Positions 44,956 to 57,038 are shown, counted from the first letter of the stretch. The stretch is 64,000 nucleotides of DNA from Ramazzottius varieornatus (GCA_001949185.1 BDGG01000005.1:2097249-2161248); one strand, 5' to 3'. The notes: generated from the letters alone by a model not told the origin. Program-made: numbers and translations.

Positions 44956-45561
44956 TAGTGCTGGGATAACTACGATAAAATATGACGTTTTCGATATCAA
45001 CCACGTATCGATTTTTCGATATGATACGTCTGATGTTTTATTGTTGATATATCGAATTTTATTGCAGCCAGTTATTGATATATCAAGCCAGTGCCCTGTT
45101 GAAAACTATCGAAATCAAGGAAGAGCCAAAGAGAAACCAAACGGCTGTCGTTCACTACCTTCGAGTCCGAACAAAAGTCAGATGTCTTCGTGTACGCGGA
45201 TGTGTTCGTTGCTCAATCTATCATGGTCTGTCGTTACGCACCGAGGTACGCTGACTGTTCACATCTTCGAAGTCAGCTTGGATGCATGTGCGCGATGCAT
45301 TACGGACGAGGCTGCACTGCGTGCGCGGTACCGAACCGGAGTATTGACTTCCGAAGTTCCGATTCTCAAGTACGGGTTTGCGATTTATCGATAAATCAGA
45401 AATATATCGATGTACCGCGATATGATATTTCCATTTATCATATTCCGGTCAGCGATATTCCGTCCATATCGATAGTTCGATATGATATTTTTATCATATC
45501 GAATCACTGTGATGTGATATATTTCGATAAGATACGATATATCATATTCATCCCAGCACTG
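44956..45561. mobile_element. Non-autonomous hAT-type element
   Basis: The ends are inverted: TAGTGCTGGGAT on the left and ATCCCAGCACTG on the right, the hAT pattern. The element is flanked by an 8-bp near-perfect duplication, TTCCCATC on the left (44948-44955) and TTCCCACC on the right (45562-45569). The interior is packed with ATATCGATAT-like motifs near both ends (45000-45085 and 45375-45545) and has no transposase. Confidence 0.8.
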
Positions 45562-45595
45562 TTCCCACCTATGCGTATTGAATTATGTCAGTATA

Positions 45596-45773
45596 CAGAC
45601 TGCGAGCGAAAGCGCACTAGCACAATTCAACACGCACAGGAACATGGCGACACCATAGGAGCAAGCTCGCCTCGTGGACTCTGTGTTAAAAGAGTCGCAC
45701 AATGTTTACATATGAAGTCACGAGACCCTGTGCGTATTGAAATGTGCTAGTGCGTTTCCGCTCGCAATCTCTG
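45596..45773. mobile_element. 178-bp inverted-repeat element
   Basis: The left arm GCGAGCGAAAGCGCACTAGC and the right arm (its inverse with a few changes) extend over about 45 bases each, from CAGA to TCTG. Part of the same sequence, inverted, occurs near 43670-43740 (GATTGCGAGCGAAAGCG and GTGCGACTCTTTTAACACA). It has no coding capacity. Confidence 0.78.
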
Positions 45774-46150
45774 CAGTAACTCTCTTTTCAAATTAAAAGC
45801 TAAAAAAGCACGAGTACATCTTCGGGAATTGGGAATTTGAGATTCAAGGATTCGTTGTTTTCTTTGTGTGATCGCGGAGGATGTCCTCGCATCAGCCTCT
45901 TGGAGAACAGGAGACTGGAATTATGTGATCATCGCTCGATGCCGGCGGGAGGTTCTTCTGTTTGAAATCGGAAGACGGCCATCAACAAGCCTGCGTCAAC
46001 CAGCGATCGTTTTCTGCGAAGAAGTAGACGATGGCCATGCGGTTCCGTTCCTAACGCATCGGCAGTACATTTCAAGCTCGACGGGGAAACAAGCCATATA
46101 AGGGACCGTCGGTGGCATACAACAGAAGCTCTACCACCAAGCTACCCAAG
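45774..46150. other. Upstream region of the apyrase gene
   Basis: Presumed promoter and 5' UTR. An open frame of 77 residues is present, but it is not joined to the gene and has no recognised product. Confidence 0.35.
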
Positions 46151-49037
46151 ATGCTGCGGATCGAGATCGAAAGCCTTGTTACGGGGATCGATGGGATGAC
46201 TGTTTTGATGACTGTGGAGACTGCTAGCGTCGAAAAGTAAGTGGACATTAGCTCTGATGAATCTGGGCAGTTACTCCAGCAGTTGTGCACTAAGGGACTT
46301 CGCCGTTAAAGAGCAAATTCTGTTCTTAACACAAAAGGTTTCTGCCGCAGCTTGATAACTGGATTCATATTCGAACGAAGACTTAGACCGGAAATAGCTC
46401 CCGACTTCTGCCTGACAGGTTAGCGTACGGTGATTTTTTATGTTTCCGTAAAACGTATAAGGGACAGACGTTCGTTGACAGATGCCCGAGGAAATATACT
46501 GAAGAGGCACAGAACTGTAGCCAGTTACGATATGAAGGACGGAGACAAAGTGTACCTAATTAAGAGTAAGTTCATGCAGTATGAACCTTCGTCCTCTGCA
46601 TATGAACAAGGATTTCCCTGTCAGGGGTTTTCATGAATATTATGTCTAGATAAACGACAGTTGCTGTTCGGTTGTCGGAACTGGACCATTTTGGCCACGC
46701 TGTCTTCCCTGATCGCCATCGTTGGCCTTTCCGTGATCACTTACCTGTACACGAAGTCCGCTGCGTTTCCTTTCGATTACGTGGTCGTTATCGACGCGGG
46801 TTCGACTCATTCAGATCTTTATGTCTTTCAATGGCGCGGCGAGAAATTCAGGAATACGGGAGTAGTTGAAGAAATCGCCACTTCACGATGCGAAGGTTCG
46901 TTGTTTCCCATCATCAATTTCAATGACGAGTATATCCTCTACGTGATCGATTGAACAATTAGACGTTCTTTGTTTCCAGGTGAAGGCTTAGCGAACTACA
47001 ACGACATATCGTCCGCCGCGGATAGTTTACAAGGCTGTATTCAGTTGGCTTCCACTACGATACCGCCTCACGCATTGGGAGCGACGGAGATTTACTTGGG
47101 CGCGACAGCTGGAATGCGCCTATTGATGTGGGTAGTCTCATGACAGTGAAGCGTAGTACCCGAATTAAGTCAAGGCTCAACTTCGTTTTGATGCGTTTTT
47201 TTCCCCAAACAGGCTATCCAATGCGACAGCTGCCACGTTACTTATGCAGGAAGTTCGCGCAGTTATCTGCGGGAAGTCTCGTTTCAAATGCTCGCTCGAT
47301 AATATTCGTATCATAAGCGGCGAAGAAGAAGCAGCTTATGGCTGGATAAGCGTGAACTTTCTTGGAAAGACCCTGGCATATGCTGTAAGACGGTTTACCT
47401 GATCTTGGAACAGGAAACTGCTCTGTACTCTGTGGCGACTACTGTTTAGTGATGGTTGTTTGCAAGCAGGGAAGTTCTCCGTTTTCGTATGGCGCGCTGG
47501 ATCTTGGTGGAGCTTCGACCCAGACAGCCTACTCGACGTCAACTAACGCAACAGTGTCGCTGCAGTTGTTTTCCGAACGGTACGATCTGTACTCACAGAG
47601 CTACCTGTGCTACGGACTACGTGAAACAGGTGAGTGAGTGCATCACGAGATTCGTGGCAACATAATTTCGGGAGCTCGGTAAAGAAGCTCAGCCAGATCG
47701 TTTTTTCAACTGGCGCGCGTCTACAGTGTTATTGGCTTAAAGTGTGCGCCACTTGGAAAAATGATCTTTGTTAGCCTACTGCAGGCCACATTTTTTGTGG
47801 ATTCTAATAGAGCAGTCTACCGTACGCATGCAGCGTACAAACCAGACGTGGTTTGGTTTTAGAGCGGATGGTGGGGGCGTCGTTGATAATGGAGCAGAAC
47901 TCGACTGTGGTAAACAACCCCTGTCGACCATTCGGGAATGCTACCTCGATGCCCTACGACTCCATCTTCGGGCATGTCTGTACAAAAGGCTTCAGCACGG
48001 CGTTTCCGAATAGCACTATCTTCACCATGAAAGGAACCAGTAACTCGGCGGAATGTAAAATCCACGTCCGGCACATCTTTCACGCGGCGAACCCGACGCA
48101 CGTACCTGACAAACTGACGATCCGAAGTCCTGAGGACCGGCGCGAATTCATGGTACCGTACCGAGCAAAATTCTCACAGTGCGATCTTGTCTGAATTTAA
48201 ACGCTTTATCTTATGGTGGATGACCGTTCTGCAGGCCTTTTCCGGGTACTACTCGACAATGGAATTCTTGAACCTTAGTCGCTCTACGGGAGACCGTGTC
48301 TCGCTCAGTGCATTCCGAAATCACACGGACGCCTTCTGCGCGAGAAGTTGGAAAGAAGTACGGTTTCATCTATGGTTGTACTCTCATTTAGAAGCTCAAC
48401 AAATACTAACACACTTAACTCGACAAGATTATTTCCCCAAGTGGCACACGTGTTATCAGCTGAAAGCGTGCGCGGCTTGGAGGAACGATCTTGTCCAGTT
48501 TCTTGGCCGAGCTCCCGTTTCTTTTCTTCTCCCGGTTGTGTAATGTGAGGCATTGAAAATTGAACTATCATACAGGCCTGTCTTTGCAGATCAGTATGCT
48601 CGATCCCAGCGATCCACATAGTCCGTACCTGACCATGTATTGCTTCAATGCCCACTTTGTCGACGTCTTGTTGACCGACGCCTATGGATTCACGGACCAG
48701 ACGTTCGAAAATATTATCTTCATCGAGAAGGCAAGTGTCTAATCCAATAAGCCATTATTCTGTCATCAAGCAACAAGTGCAATGTGAAATAGGTTTGATC
48801 GCTTTATAGGTTGGTGGTACGTCGATCGGTTGGCCACTGGGTATGGCCCTCAACGCCACCAACGCACGAGCTTCCGAGATGCCTCCTGAACCCGCCATCT
48901 CCCCTGTAACGTTTGGTATTCTTTTGACTGTCTTTTTACTCCTGCTTCTTTCAGCCATATTATGTGCACTCAAGGCGATTCGTGTAGCTCGCCATCACCG
49001 TAACTACCAACCACTCTCCACATACGGGGCTATCTGA
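46151..49037 (+). CDS. ENTPD: CD39-type ecto-apyrase with predicted N-terminal ubiquitin-like domain
   Basis: Eleven exons join in phase: 46151-46236, 46351-46418, 46482-46565, 46650-46895, 46980-47127, 47213-47384, 47470-47629, 47863-48152, 48235-48357, 48590-48730 and 48810-49037 (581 residues). The apyrase regions are all present: DAGSTHS (128-134), GATAGM (202-207), ISGEEEAAYGW (244-254), ALDLGGASTQ (277-286) and VGGTSIGWPLG (507-517). Membrane helices lie at about 91-113 and 539-562, as in plasma-membrane NTPDases that hydrolyse extracellular ATP and ADP. Residues 1-79 (exons 1-3) replace the usual short cytosolic tail. They read as a ubiquitin-like fold (LRIEIESL, TVLMTVETASVENLI, then YDMKDGDKVYLIK). 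Exon 4 has no Met before the first helix, so upstream exons are required. The last intron uses a GC donor (gcaagt). Confidence 0.88.
47670..47782. repeat. Palindromic miniature element, copy 6
   Basis: In an apyrase intron. Left outer arm GGAGCTCGGTAAAGAAGCTC, inner arms CTGGCGCGCGT and GTGTGCGCCACTTGGAAAAA. Confidence 0.75.
48391..48517. repeat. Palindromic miniature element, copy 7
   Basis: A second copy in the same apyrase gene, two introns later. It runs from GAAGCTCAACAAATAC to GGCCGAGCTCCC, with inner arms CCAAGTGGCACACG and CGTGCGCGGCTTGG. Its inner arms have diverged more than those of other copies. Confidence 0.75.
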
Positions 49038-49346
49038 ATCTGACTTTGTGAATCTGTCTCCATTTCAGCATCAAACCAAAAATTCTCACTAGGGCGATGG
49101 TGATGTAACCATGAGCAATAATAATATTTTTTTCCCGTTTTACTCAGGCCTGATGTCTTTTTTACCGTGAATTTTGTGATACTGGAATGCTAATACTTTT
49201 TTCTCTGACGTTTTTATTTTATGCTCTGAAGCTGTGTAAAGTACAAAAGGAGGGAGAACAAAAGGTTTTTACAAGGAGTGAAAAAACTGGCAATCAAATT
49301 TCTGTGGTACAGGGACAGCCCGAAAGACGGCTAGAAAGCATGATGG
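49038..49346. other. Convergent 3' ends
   Basis: A minus-strand AATAAA (49213-49218 on +) fits the end of the glycine-rich gene. Nothing else is seen. Confidence 0.45.
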
Positions 49347-52040
49347 TTAATAGCTTCGGCTACCAGAGCCTTGTACAGCGTAGTTGGTCGATTGCTGCTG
49401 TTGCTGTTGTCCTCCACCGGAAAGTCCGTTTGAACCACCGTAGGATGAGCCTTGGTTTCCTCCGAAACCTTGTTGACCACCCGAACCATAACTTCCTCCC
49501 ATGGATGCTCCATTTCCGCTGAAACCAGTCTGACCAGCGTTGCTACCACCGTAGCTTCCTTGTTGACCATTCTGGCCGGAAGAGCCATAGGAGCCACCAC
49601 CGTTGTTACCGGTACCGAAACCACCACTAAGGCCACCTTGGTTACTTCCGCCATATGAGCCACCCATGTTACCGTTGTTTCGGCTACCGGTCTGTCCGTA
49701 GGATCCACCCGCATTTAGTCCAATGCCACTCTGAGAGCCACCCCCGTAGCTTCCCCCCATACCGCCCGAGTTTCCCTGGCTGCCACCGTAACTACCACCA
49801 GTCGATCCTCCTTGCAGGCCGCCTGAGCTTCCCCCATACGAACCAGCCGAACCTTGGTTCCCCAATCCACCGTTACCTTGGCTGAGCATGCTGGCGAAAC
49901 CGCTGGACTGTTGGTTGTAACCTTGAGTGTTGCTGCCACCACCAAGTCCGCCAGCTAATCCACCACCGCTACCACCGTACGAAGATCCGATAGCTCCAAC
50001 TCCGCTTATTCCGGACTGTCCACCGCCGTATCCTCCGGACATACCAGCATTCATTTGGCTGTTCATGCCACCCGAGGATCCATACTGGGAACCGGAAGTA
50101 CCACCAAGTCCTCCAGAAGACCCACCGTATCCGGATGAACCGCTACCGCTGAATCCGGTAAGTCCACCGGTAGAACCGCCGCTGTAACCCGATGATCCTG
50201 AGTTCAGTTGTGATGGTATTCCAGAGCCGGACAAGCCACCGGAGGAACCATATCCGCTACCTCCTTGCATCTGGCCGTTGCTGCCGGATGACCCGTACGA
50301 AGAACCCATCGAGCCAGCGTTCATTCCGCTACCGGAATAGCCGGAAGATCCCTGATTTCCTCCAAGGCCTTGTTGACTACCTCCGTAGGATCCTCCTTGT
50401 GATCCACCAAAGCCGCCGCTGAGTCCGGATCCCACACTTCCGCCTCCATACGATCCGCCAGAACCGCCCATACCACCTAGAAAATAAAACAGAAATTAGA
50501 ACTATGAAAACGAAATTCTAACCAACAATATTCTTCCCATCCATCGGTCCCAGTATACGGACGTGCCTGAGACATTATTTTGAATGGTGAAAAATTGTTG
50601 TAGCTGTTTCTTACCCTGAGATCCTCCGTAGGAGCCTTGTCCTCCCAATAGGCCGCCGCTACTTCCGCCTCCGTATGAGGAGCCCATACCGCCGCTGAGT
50701 CCGGATGAAGATCCGCCGCCATACGAGCCAGACATTCCAGATCCTCCGGATAGTCCTTGGCCGCCTCCATACGAACCGGAAGAGCCAGGTCCTCCACTGA
50801 GACCACCTTGTGAACCACCATAGGAACCAGAGGAACCCATGCCGCCGCCAAGGCTTCCTTGACTTCCGCCATACGAGCCGGATGAGCCGAGACCGCCGCT
50901 GAGGCCACCCTGTCCGCCGCCATATGAACCGCCGGAAGCTCCCATACCTCCAGAAAGGCCTCCTTGGCTGCCACCGTATGATCCACCGGAGGAACCGAGA
51001 CTACCAGAGAGGCCGCCTTGGGAACCACCATACGAACCAGAGGAACCCATACTGCCGCCAAGGCCTCCTTGACTTCCGCCATACGATCCGGATGAGCCGA
51101 GGCTGCCAGACAGGCCACCTTGTGGACCACCTCCATAAGATCCACCAGATGAACCCATTCCTCCGCTGACACCTCCTTGACCACCGCCGTATGATCCACC
51201 GGACGATCCCATGCCTCCAGAAAGACCGCCTTGGCTACCACCGTATGAACCACCGGACGATCCCATGCCGCCAGCAAGGCCGCCTTGGCTACCACCATAC
51301 GATCCAGATGACATGCCACCGCCCAATCCAGAGCTACCACCATAACTTCCACCAGACTGACCAAGTCCTCCACTCATACCCTGGCTGCCACCATATTGGG
51401 ATCCCATGCCGCCGGAAAGGCCTCCTTGGTTGGAGCCGTATGACCCACCAAAGCCGCCCATTCCTCCTTGAGAACCTCCTCCATATGAGCCCCCAGAGGA
51501 ACCGAGGCCGCCACTCATACCCTGGCTGCCGCCATAAGAGCCGCCCATTCCTCCTTGAGAACCTCCGTACGAGCCACCGGAAGAGCCGAGGCCTCCACTC
51601 ATTCCTTGGCCACCTCCGTATGAACCTCCGGAGGACCCACCCAGACCGTTTTGGCCTCCTCCATATGAACCTCCAGAGCCTCCGCTGAGGCCTCCACTAC
51701 CGCCATAGGAACCTCCGGATAGTCCAGAGTTACCTCCCATCGAACCACCTCCATACCCACCACCGCCTGAAAATATAATGGTAAGCGCAACATAAAATAA
51801 GACATTGGTTGAGGAGGTCTCCGAGGACCTTGTGGGACTCTAAGGGAGTATTTGGGATGGGTGATTACCGATATTAGCTTGGCGAACATGAGGAACGGAA
51901 GCTGTCAATGATACGGCGACCGAAGCAGCCGGGATAGGCTCCGAAGCATTGGTGTGCTTCTTCCCGGGTTTGGACTTGGCGGATGTCGTAAGGCTGATGC
52001 AGACGGACAAGAGGATCAACGCTGGAGTAATCCACCGCAT
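49347..52040 (-). CDS. Secreted Gly/Ser/Tyr-rich repeat protein
   Basis: Three minus-strand exons join in phase: 52040-51869, 51766-50615 and 50476-49347 (817 residues). Exon 1 gives a signal peptide (MRWITPALILLSVCISLTTS) and a short Lys/Ala/Val-rich linker. The other 760 residues are an almost pure Gly/Ser repeat with regular tyrosines: units such as GGSYGGSQGGLSGGMGSS repeat dozens of times, with Met and Gln interspersed and virtually no charged residues. This resembles glycine-loop cuticle, silk or eggshell proteins, where Tyr allows cross-linking. The C-terminal part shifts to Asn/Gln and ends NYAVQGSGSRSY. It is adjacent to another secreted low-complexity gene on the same strand. Confidence 0.85.
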
Positions 52041-53340
52041 GTTGATAGTGATAGTCCGAATAAAGCTCGACACACGGATTCCGTTCTGCAGGCAGCCGAC
52101 TAAATCTGTTTACAATGGAATCTAACGTTTAGACAATGATGTCTCGTCCTAAGAAGAGAGTTCGGACTGATGGTTGTCAGGTTGCGCGGACGTGCTTTTA
52201 GTACCTGCTTTCTGCAGGTTTACGAAATAGCCAGCACAGCACGGAACCGGCTACTCAGTGGGATCATCAACGGTCAAGATTCACGACGTTGGCCAGACGT
52301 ACGTACAAGCTTGAGGAAGGAAGGTATCATGCTCTTGTTGGTCTTGAGCATCTGTTTCGTTGCGTGAGAGGACAATCGCGGGCTGTTTATTGTGTCTCTG
52401 GCGTCAGCGTTAATTCGAGTTGCCGCGTGTTTGTTTAGGGGGATCGTACTGGTAAGTTATAGCATAGCAGGCCGGTTGGATGATTGGAGGAGCCGAGCCA
52501 GTTGTGCCAAAGATTATACCTCCTAATTATTTCTTCTCGCGCTTGGCACATTTTCAATCGCTGCACTTGAATTTTTGTTTACACTTATTGCTTTTGGGCA
52601 GATTTATTTTAGTGTGGGAATATAATAGTCGCGCATCGGTCAAGATGGGGTCTTTTGAATATTGCATGTTGCTGGTAACATTGCCCCGCGTGTTGTCACC
52701 AGCACAGCGCAGTAAGCAAAGAGCTTACATCATCACCTGTCTCCCTCTCCGCAGTCCGCAGTGATGTCACTCTCTCAGCCAACGTCAACCCAGCCGGCTC
52801 TGCATTACCCTTTTGTTGGTTTTCCGGTCCGCCTGTTCGCACAGAATCGCGGAGGCAGTCGGCAGTTTGTTGCCCTCGCGATCAGCCTCGCCGTCTGACA
52901 ACGCGTGCACATAAATTACTCCAGATTCAAGTGGCTTCCGAGCCTGACTGCATAAGCCACGACTACCGGTAAACAATCAGATGAGAAGTCTACTCCAAAC
53001 CTTGTACAAATCAAGATTCATGACATGCGCTCAACCGTTGACGGTAACCGATCGAGTTGGCGCTTCAATAATTAAGTCACTGATGTGATTGCCACGCCGA
53101 GACTCCACCAGGAACTCTAGCGACAAGGCCCCCACTTCCGCTCTCGGGAGCTGTCTGACCAAGAAATTGAAAGCCGAGAAAGGCGACCCAGAACAGACCC
53201 AGACTGGAATAAATTAAAGCATATATCGCAAACTTAAACGCCTCCCGACACAGGCAGACTTTGTCCCGTTTGCCCTTCCTTCTTAGTAGAATATTCTGTC
53301 AGTTGACAATCTTCTTTCTTGGGGATGGTGAACGTGGAAG
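52041..53340. other. Spacer between the two low-complexity genes
   Basis: Promoter region of the Gly-rich gene and 3' end of the Gln/Asn-rich gene. No other gene or repeat is recognised. Confidence 0.4.
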
Positions 53341-55603
53341 TTAGCCATACAGCTGGCTCCCAGTATTACCGCCGATGTTCTGGGGCGCTTGGTTCAGCTG
53401 GTTAATATTCTGCTGATTTTGCTGGTTCCCGCCGAGTCCACTTCCCTGTTGATTACCCGGGTTCCCGTTGACTGGTAAGAGACCCTGTTGATAACCCTGG
53501 TTCCCGCTTAAACCTCCATTGAGCTGATTTTGGTTAGAGTTGGTCGACGGGAAGCCCTGTTGGTTCAACTGGTTTCCGCTCAGTCCCCCGTTCAGTTGAT
53601 TCGGGTTCGAATTTAGTTGATTGGTTAGCTGTTGATTGTTTACTTGTTGATTGTTTACCTGTCCTGGTTGCGGATTTTGCTGGCCTGTTTGTTGTTGCTG
53701 AACTTGGTTGGGAGAAATTGCCGAGGACGGAGTGGCTCCGATGCTGTTACTTGAGCCGGAGGAGGCGGGGTTGGTAGGTCCACCAAGTTGCTGTTGAATA
53801 CTGGCGGCTAGGGAGGCCAGACCCCCGAATCCTGAGAAGGGAGTCGTAGTGATCAAGTTCTGGTTTTGCAGGTTTGATCCCAGTTGTTGATTCTGCTGGT
53901 TGAAACCGGATTGCCCTTGTGGCTGATTTGGATTGTTGAACAGCGACTGCGTCGTCCCTTGCAGTCCTTGTCCATTAGGTATGCTCGCAGCAAACACAGA
54001 ATTCTGTCCACCTTGACCAGCATTGTTACTTCCGGTTCCAAAAGCGCCTCCATTTCCGCCCGATGATCCGCCAAAGTTCTGATTTGCGCCTTGATTCCCG
54101 AGCCCATATCCTCCAGCCTGATTACCTCCCGAACCACCAAAAGGTACGTTTCCTGCTCCGCTAGAGTTTGGTCTGTTGATGTTGTTACCAGATTGACCAT
54201 AACCGCTCTGTGGGCTGGAACTCATGCCACCATAGGATGGCTGCTGATGTCCGACCATAGGATTCAACTGAGCGGTTCCGGGTCCGCCGTAAACTTCACC
54301 CTGAGGAAAGCTTGATCCGTAGGACTGTATTGCGGAACCTTGACCTGGAGGCGAGTTGAAACTATTTTGCGGTGAACTCCCATAGAACTGTGGCTGTGGC
54401 TGTGGCTGAGGAACCGGTTGACTAACGCTGTTTCCATAACCAGACTGACCGAAACTGGGACTGACAGACGGTGTACCGATTCCATAACCCGAAGGTTCTA
54501 TGGGTTGCTGTACTGGGTTGATAAACTGTTGAGGAAGTTGTCCGAAAGGAAACGAAGATTGTTGCTGTTGCTGTTGGATGACCGGAAGTTGGGCGTTACC
54601 GGAAGCTCCACCGTAAAACGACTGGGTTTGTTGCTGGTTGTTGCCGAGTTGGTTGTTGAAATTCTGTGACTGTGGATTATTTCCAGTTTGAGAAAAGCCG
54701 TTGTTAAGTCCCGAAGACGATCCAATGTTCTGCCCAACGGGGTTGAGTGCCGCGGGTAGGGAGGAAGCGAAGCCACTGGCTAGTTGGTTCGAGCCCTGTA
54801 TTTGGTTGAAGGCTGCAGATGGCGTGACGGGTGCGGCTGTGAAACCAGTCAATGGAGCTAGGGATTGCGCGATGGGAGAAACGGTGAAGCCAGCCGATGA
54901 AGCTTGTTGCCCGGAGTTCTGAAAACCGGTTGGTTGAGAGTTCTGGATACCGCTCTGCATAGGTGAGCCACCACCGTAACTTCCAGACGAGCTGCTGGAT
55001 GGTGGAGAGAATTGCTGCACAGGTATCTGGGCAGGTACTCCTCCGCTGTAACTCTGACTTGCGCTGTTCGGCACCATCTGTGGACCTGCTCCGACGGGGC
55101 CAAACTGGCCGGAACTGACGGCTGGAAGGCCAACCGAGTACGATCCTCCACTTCCTGGTTGAATATTGTTTTGTGCAGTTACCGGGCCGAAAGAGTTCTG
55201 ACGCTGACCTTGGTCCGACGGACCGCCGAAGCTGCTTCCCTGATTCATCATACTTCCTGGAACGACAAATTGTAAAATTGTTGATCACACTGAGTATTTT
55301 GCTCGAACTGTCGAACAGCTCTATCTCAACAATCCGAACATGCCGGAGCTCGGCAATTATACTTGACCAGATTGTTCTTCCCACTGGCGCATGTATTCAG
55401 CCGGCAACACCGAAAACGTGCGCCACTTAGGAAAGCAATCTGGTCAAGTTGGTTTGCTGAGCTCTCAAGATTTTATGAGGTACCAAGTTGTGGATTGCTT
55501 GCAGGTGATGGACTGAACGACTGCCCAAACTGTCCCATGGGAATCGAAGGACCTCCAAAGTTCGCTCCTCCTGAGTATCCACTGGACTGAATCGGTTGCT
55601 GCA

Positions 55604-55634
<31 letters not shown>

Positions 55635-56308
55635 TTGGGGCTGCTGCTGCTGAATATTCCCTGTATTGGCACCGTAACCACTTTGCTGTTGCTGGTTGTT
55701 CCCAGTACTCATACCGAAACCGGTACTAGACTGTCCCTGAAAATTTTGTCCGTTGTTAAAGGTTGATGGACCATTACCGAAATTTCCGGAAGTGGGCTGC
55801 TGGTTGAAGACAGGGACGGAAGGCTGGCCCAAGACGTTTCCGCTACCGTAGGACCCGTATCCTGTGCCGGATGACTGCCCGGATTGAGAAGGTGGGTTGA
55901 AGTTTGCGGTTGAGCCTTGGTTTTGTACGGATAGCTGTTTGTTGTTGTTGATGTTAACGAGGTTGAGTTCATCAAGAAAGGATCTTGTCGACGTTTCGGT
56001 AAGGGTTATGGGCGAGAATGTAGGAAGTGGTATGCCGGTAGGGATAGGTATCCCACTTAAAACTTTGTTGCCTGAAATTGGTGTGGAACACTTTAAACTG
56101 TGACAAGACAGTTTTGTAAACACATGGCCTGTAACTTACTTTTGGGGAGATTTTTGGGCAGAAAGCTACGATTGAGATGAAGGTGATCCATGGTCTCCTG
56201 CAGGGCAATCTCCTGTGGAGGTGGAATTTCAATCGGCGCAGCTGTTGAGCATAGGACCATGAGTATGGTAATCCATTCGATGTAGAAGTTGTTGAAAGTG
56301 GGACGCAT
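53341..56308 (-). CDS. Secreted Gln/Asn/Gly-rich low-complexity protein
   Basis: Three minus-strand exons join in phase: 56308-56140, 56071-55484 and 55256-53341 (890 residues). The N-terminus is a signal peptide (MRPTFNNFYIEWITILMVLC), then an ordered segment of about 80 residues (IPPPQEIALQETMDHLHLNR, ending FLDELNLVNINNNKQ). The rest is Gln/Asn/Gly/Ser-rich with poly-Gln runs (for example near 55600-55660), Pro-Gln alternation and many FGQSGYG-like units. The tail has repeats of QLNGGLSGN. Such composition is prone to self-assembly and could form an extracellular matrix with the neighbouring Gly-rich protein. The intron between 55256 and 55484 contains a palindromic element. Confidence 0.82.
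55345..55466. repeat. Palindromic miniature element, copy 8
   Basis: One of the most complete copies, 122 bp. GGAGCTCGGCAA on the left pairs with TTTGCTGAGCTC on the right, ACTTGACCAGATTG with CAATCTGGTCAAGT, and CACTGGCGCATG with ACGTGCGCCACTT. Confidence 0.85.
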
Positions 56309-56756
56309 TTTCTTCCTGAGAACTGGAAGAAACCAACCTTAAGTTGTACCATAGTCAGGTTTACAGTGTAACATCTCTCGATGCATGTTACAAACAACTG
56401 ACATGGAGCTCCACTATGAACATCCGGAGAGGCGAGTTAGCTTCGCTCTGATGGTCTTTCGATATCTGGTTTTATGAACTCAAGACCGTGTTTGATCGTG
56501 GAGTTCATGTTGGTCTTCCCTTTGTGCGACATTGTCTTGGCGATCTGCGCCATGAATAACTTTGACCACTGTGATGCAGCCGTTACCTGCAGGCATGTCG
56601 GACTCTTACTTCCGTCTGCTCGTAGCGTCATGTCAAGAAACTTGGTATGATAGTCATACTTGTACGCTGATCCCTCCAAGACGTAACTGCACTATGATCG
56701 TGGTATGGAAAGTCCCATATAACAAGAAGAGCTCATTGAAAAAGTTTCTAGGCGCT
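56309..56756. other. Intergenic stretch
   Basis: Presumed promoter of the Gln/Asn-rich gene. Nothing else is recognised. Confidence 0.35.
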
Positions 56757-57038
56757 TAACTGCAGACTTTCCTCATCAGAGCTCACATCGTCCGCCGGTT
56801 TTTGAGGTCTTCGATAGGTGGCGCCACTTGTTGGTATTCTGTGTGTGTTCTGAAAATTACACTTCTGTATTATCGGATTCTGTTTTGCTTGTTCGGCGGC
56901 CCATTCGCTTCTTTCGCAAGTTATTCTGAGACAGTATAACTCAAAACTAAAAATGTTGGCTCTCTTTTGAACCAGGTGAAGTGAACGAAAATACTGGGCA
57001 CGCTTTACCTTTCGTTTCAGGTCATTGTTCGACATCAT
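56757..57038 (-). CDS. Possible small basic protein
   Basis: A minus-strand frame open from the ATG at 57038 to the TAG at 56757. It begins MMSNNDLKRK followed directly by a gtaaag donor, so it may be spliced. One splice option continues NNLRKKRMGRRTSK, and the frame ends KPADDVSSDEESLQLSA with an acidic Ser cluster. No family is recognised and it could be spurious. Confidence 0.25.

Noticed and set aside
45001-45560. Simple AT microsatellite explanation for the ATATCGATAT-rich DNA
   Set aside because: The motifs sit inside a segment with hAT-like ends and an 8-bp flanking duplication, which a microsatellite would not show.
50477-51373. Minus-strand frame rich in Val/Ala/His inside the glycine-rich gene
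   Set aside because: It is a shadow of the Gly/Ser repeat in another frame and has no start context or splice partners.
49347-56308. Reading the Gly-rich and Gln-rich genes as one gene
   Set aside because: Each has its own signal peptide and stop codon, with a 1.3-kb spacer between them.
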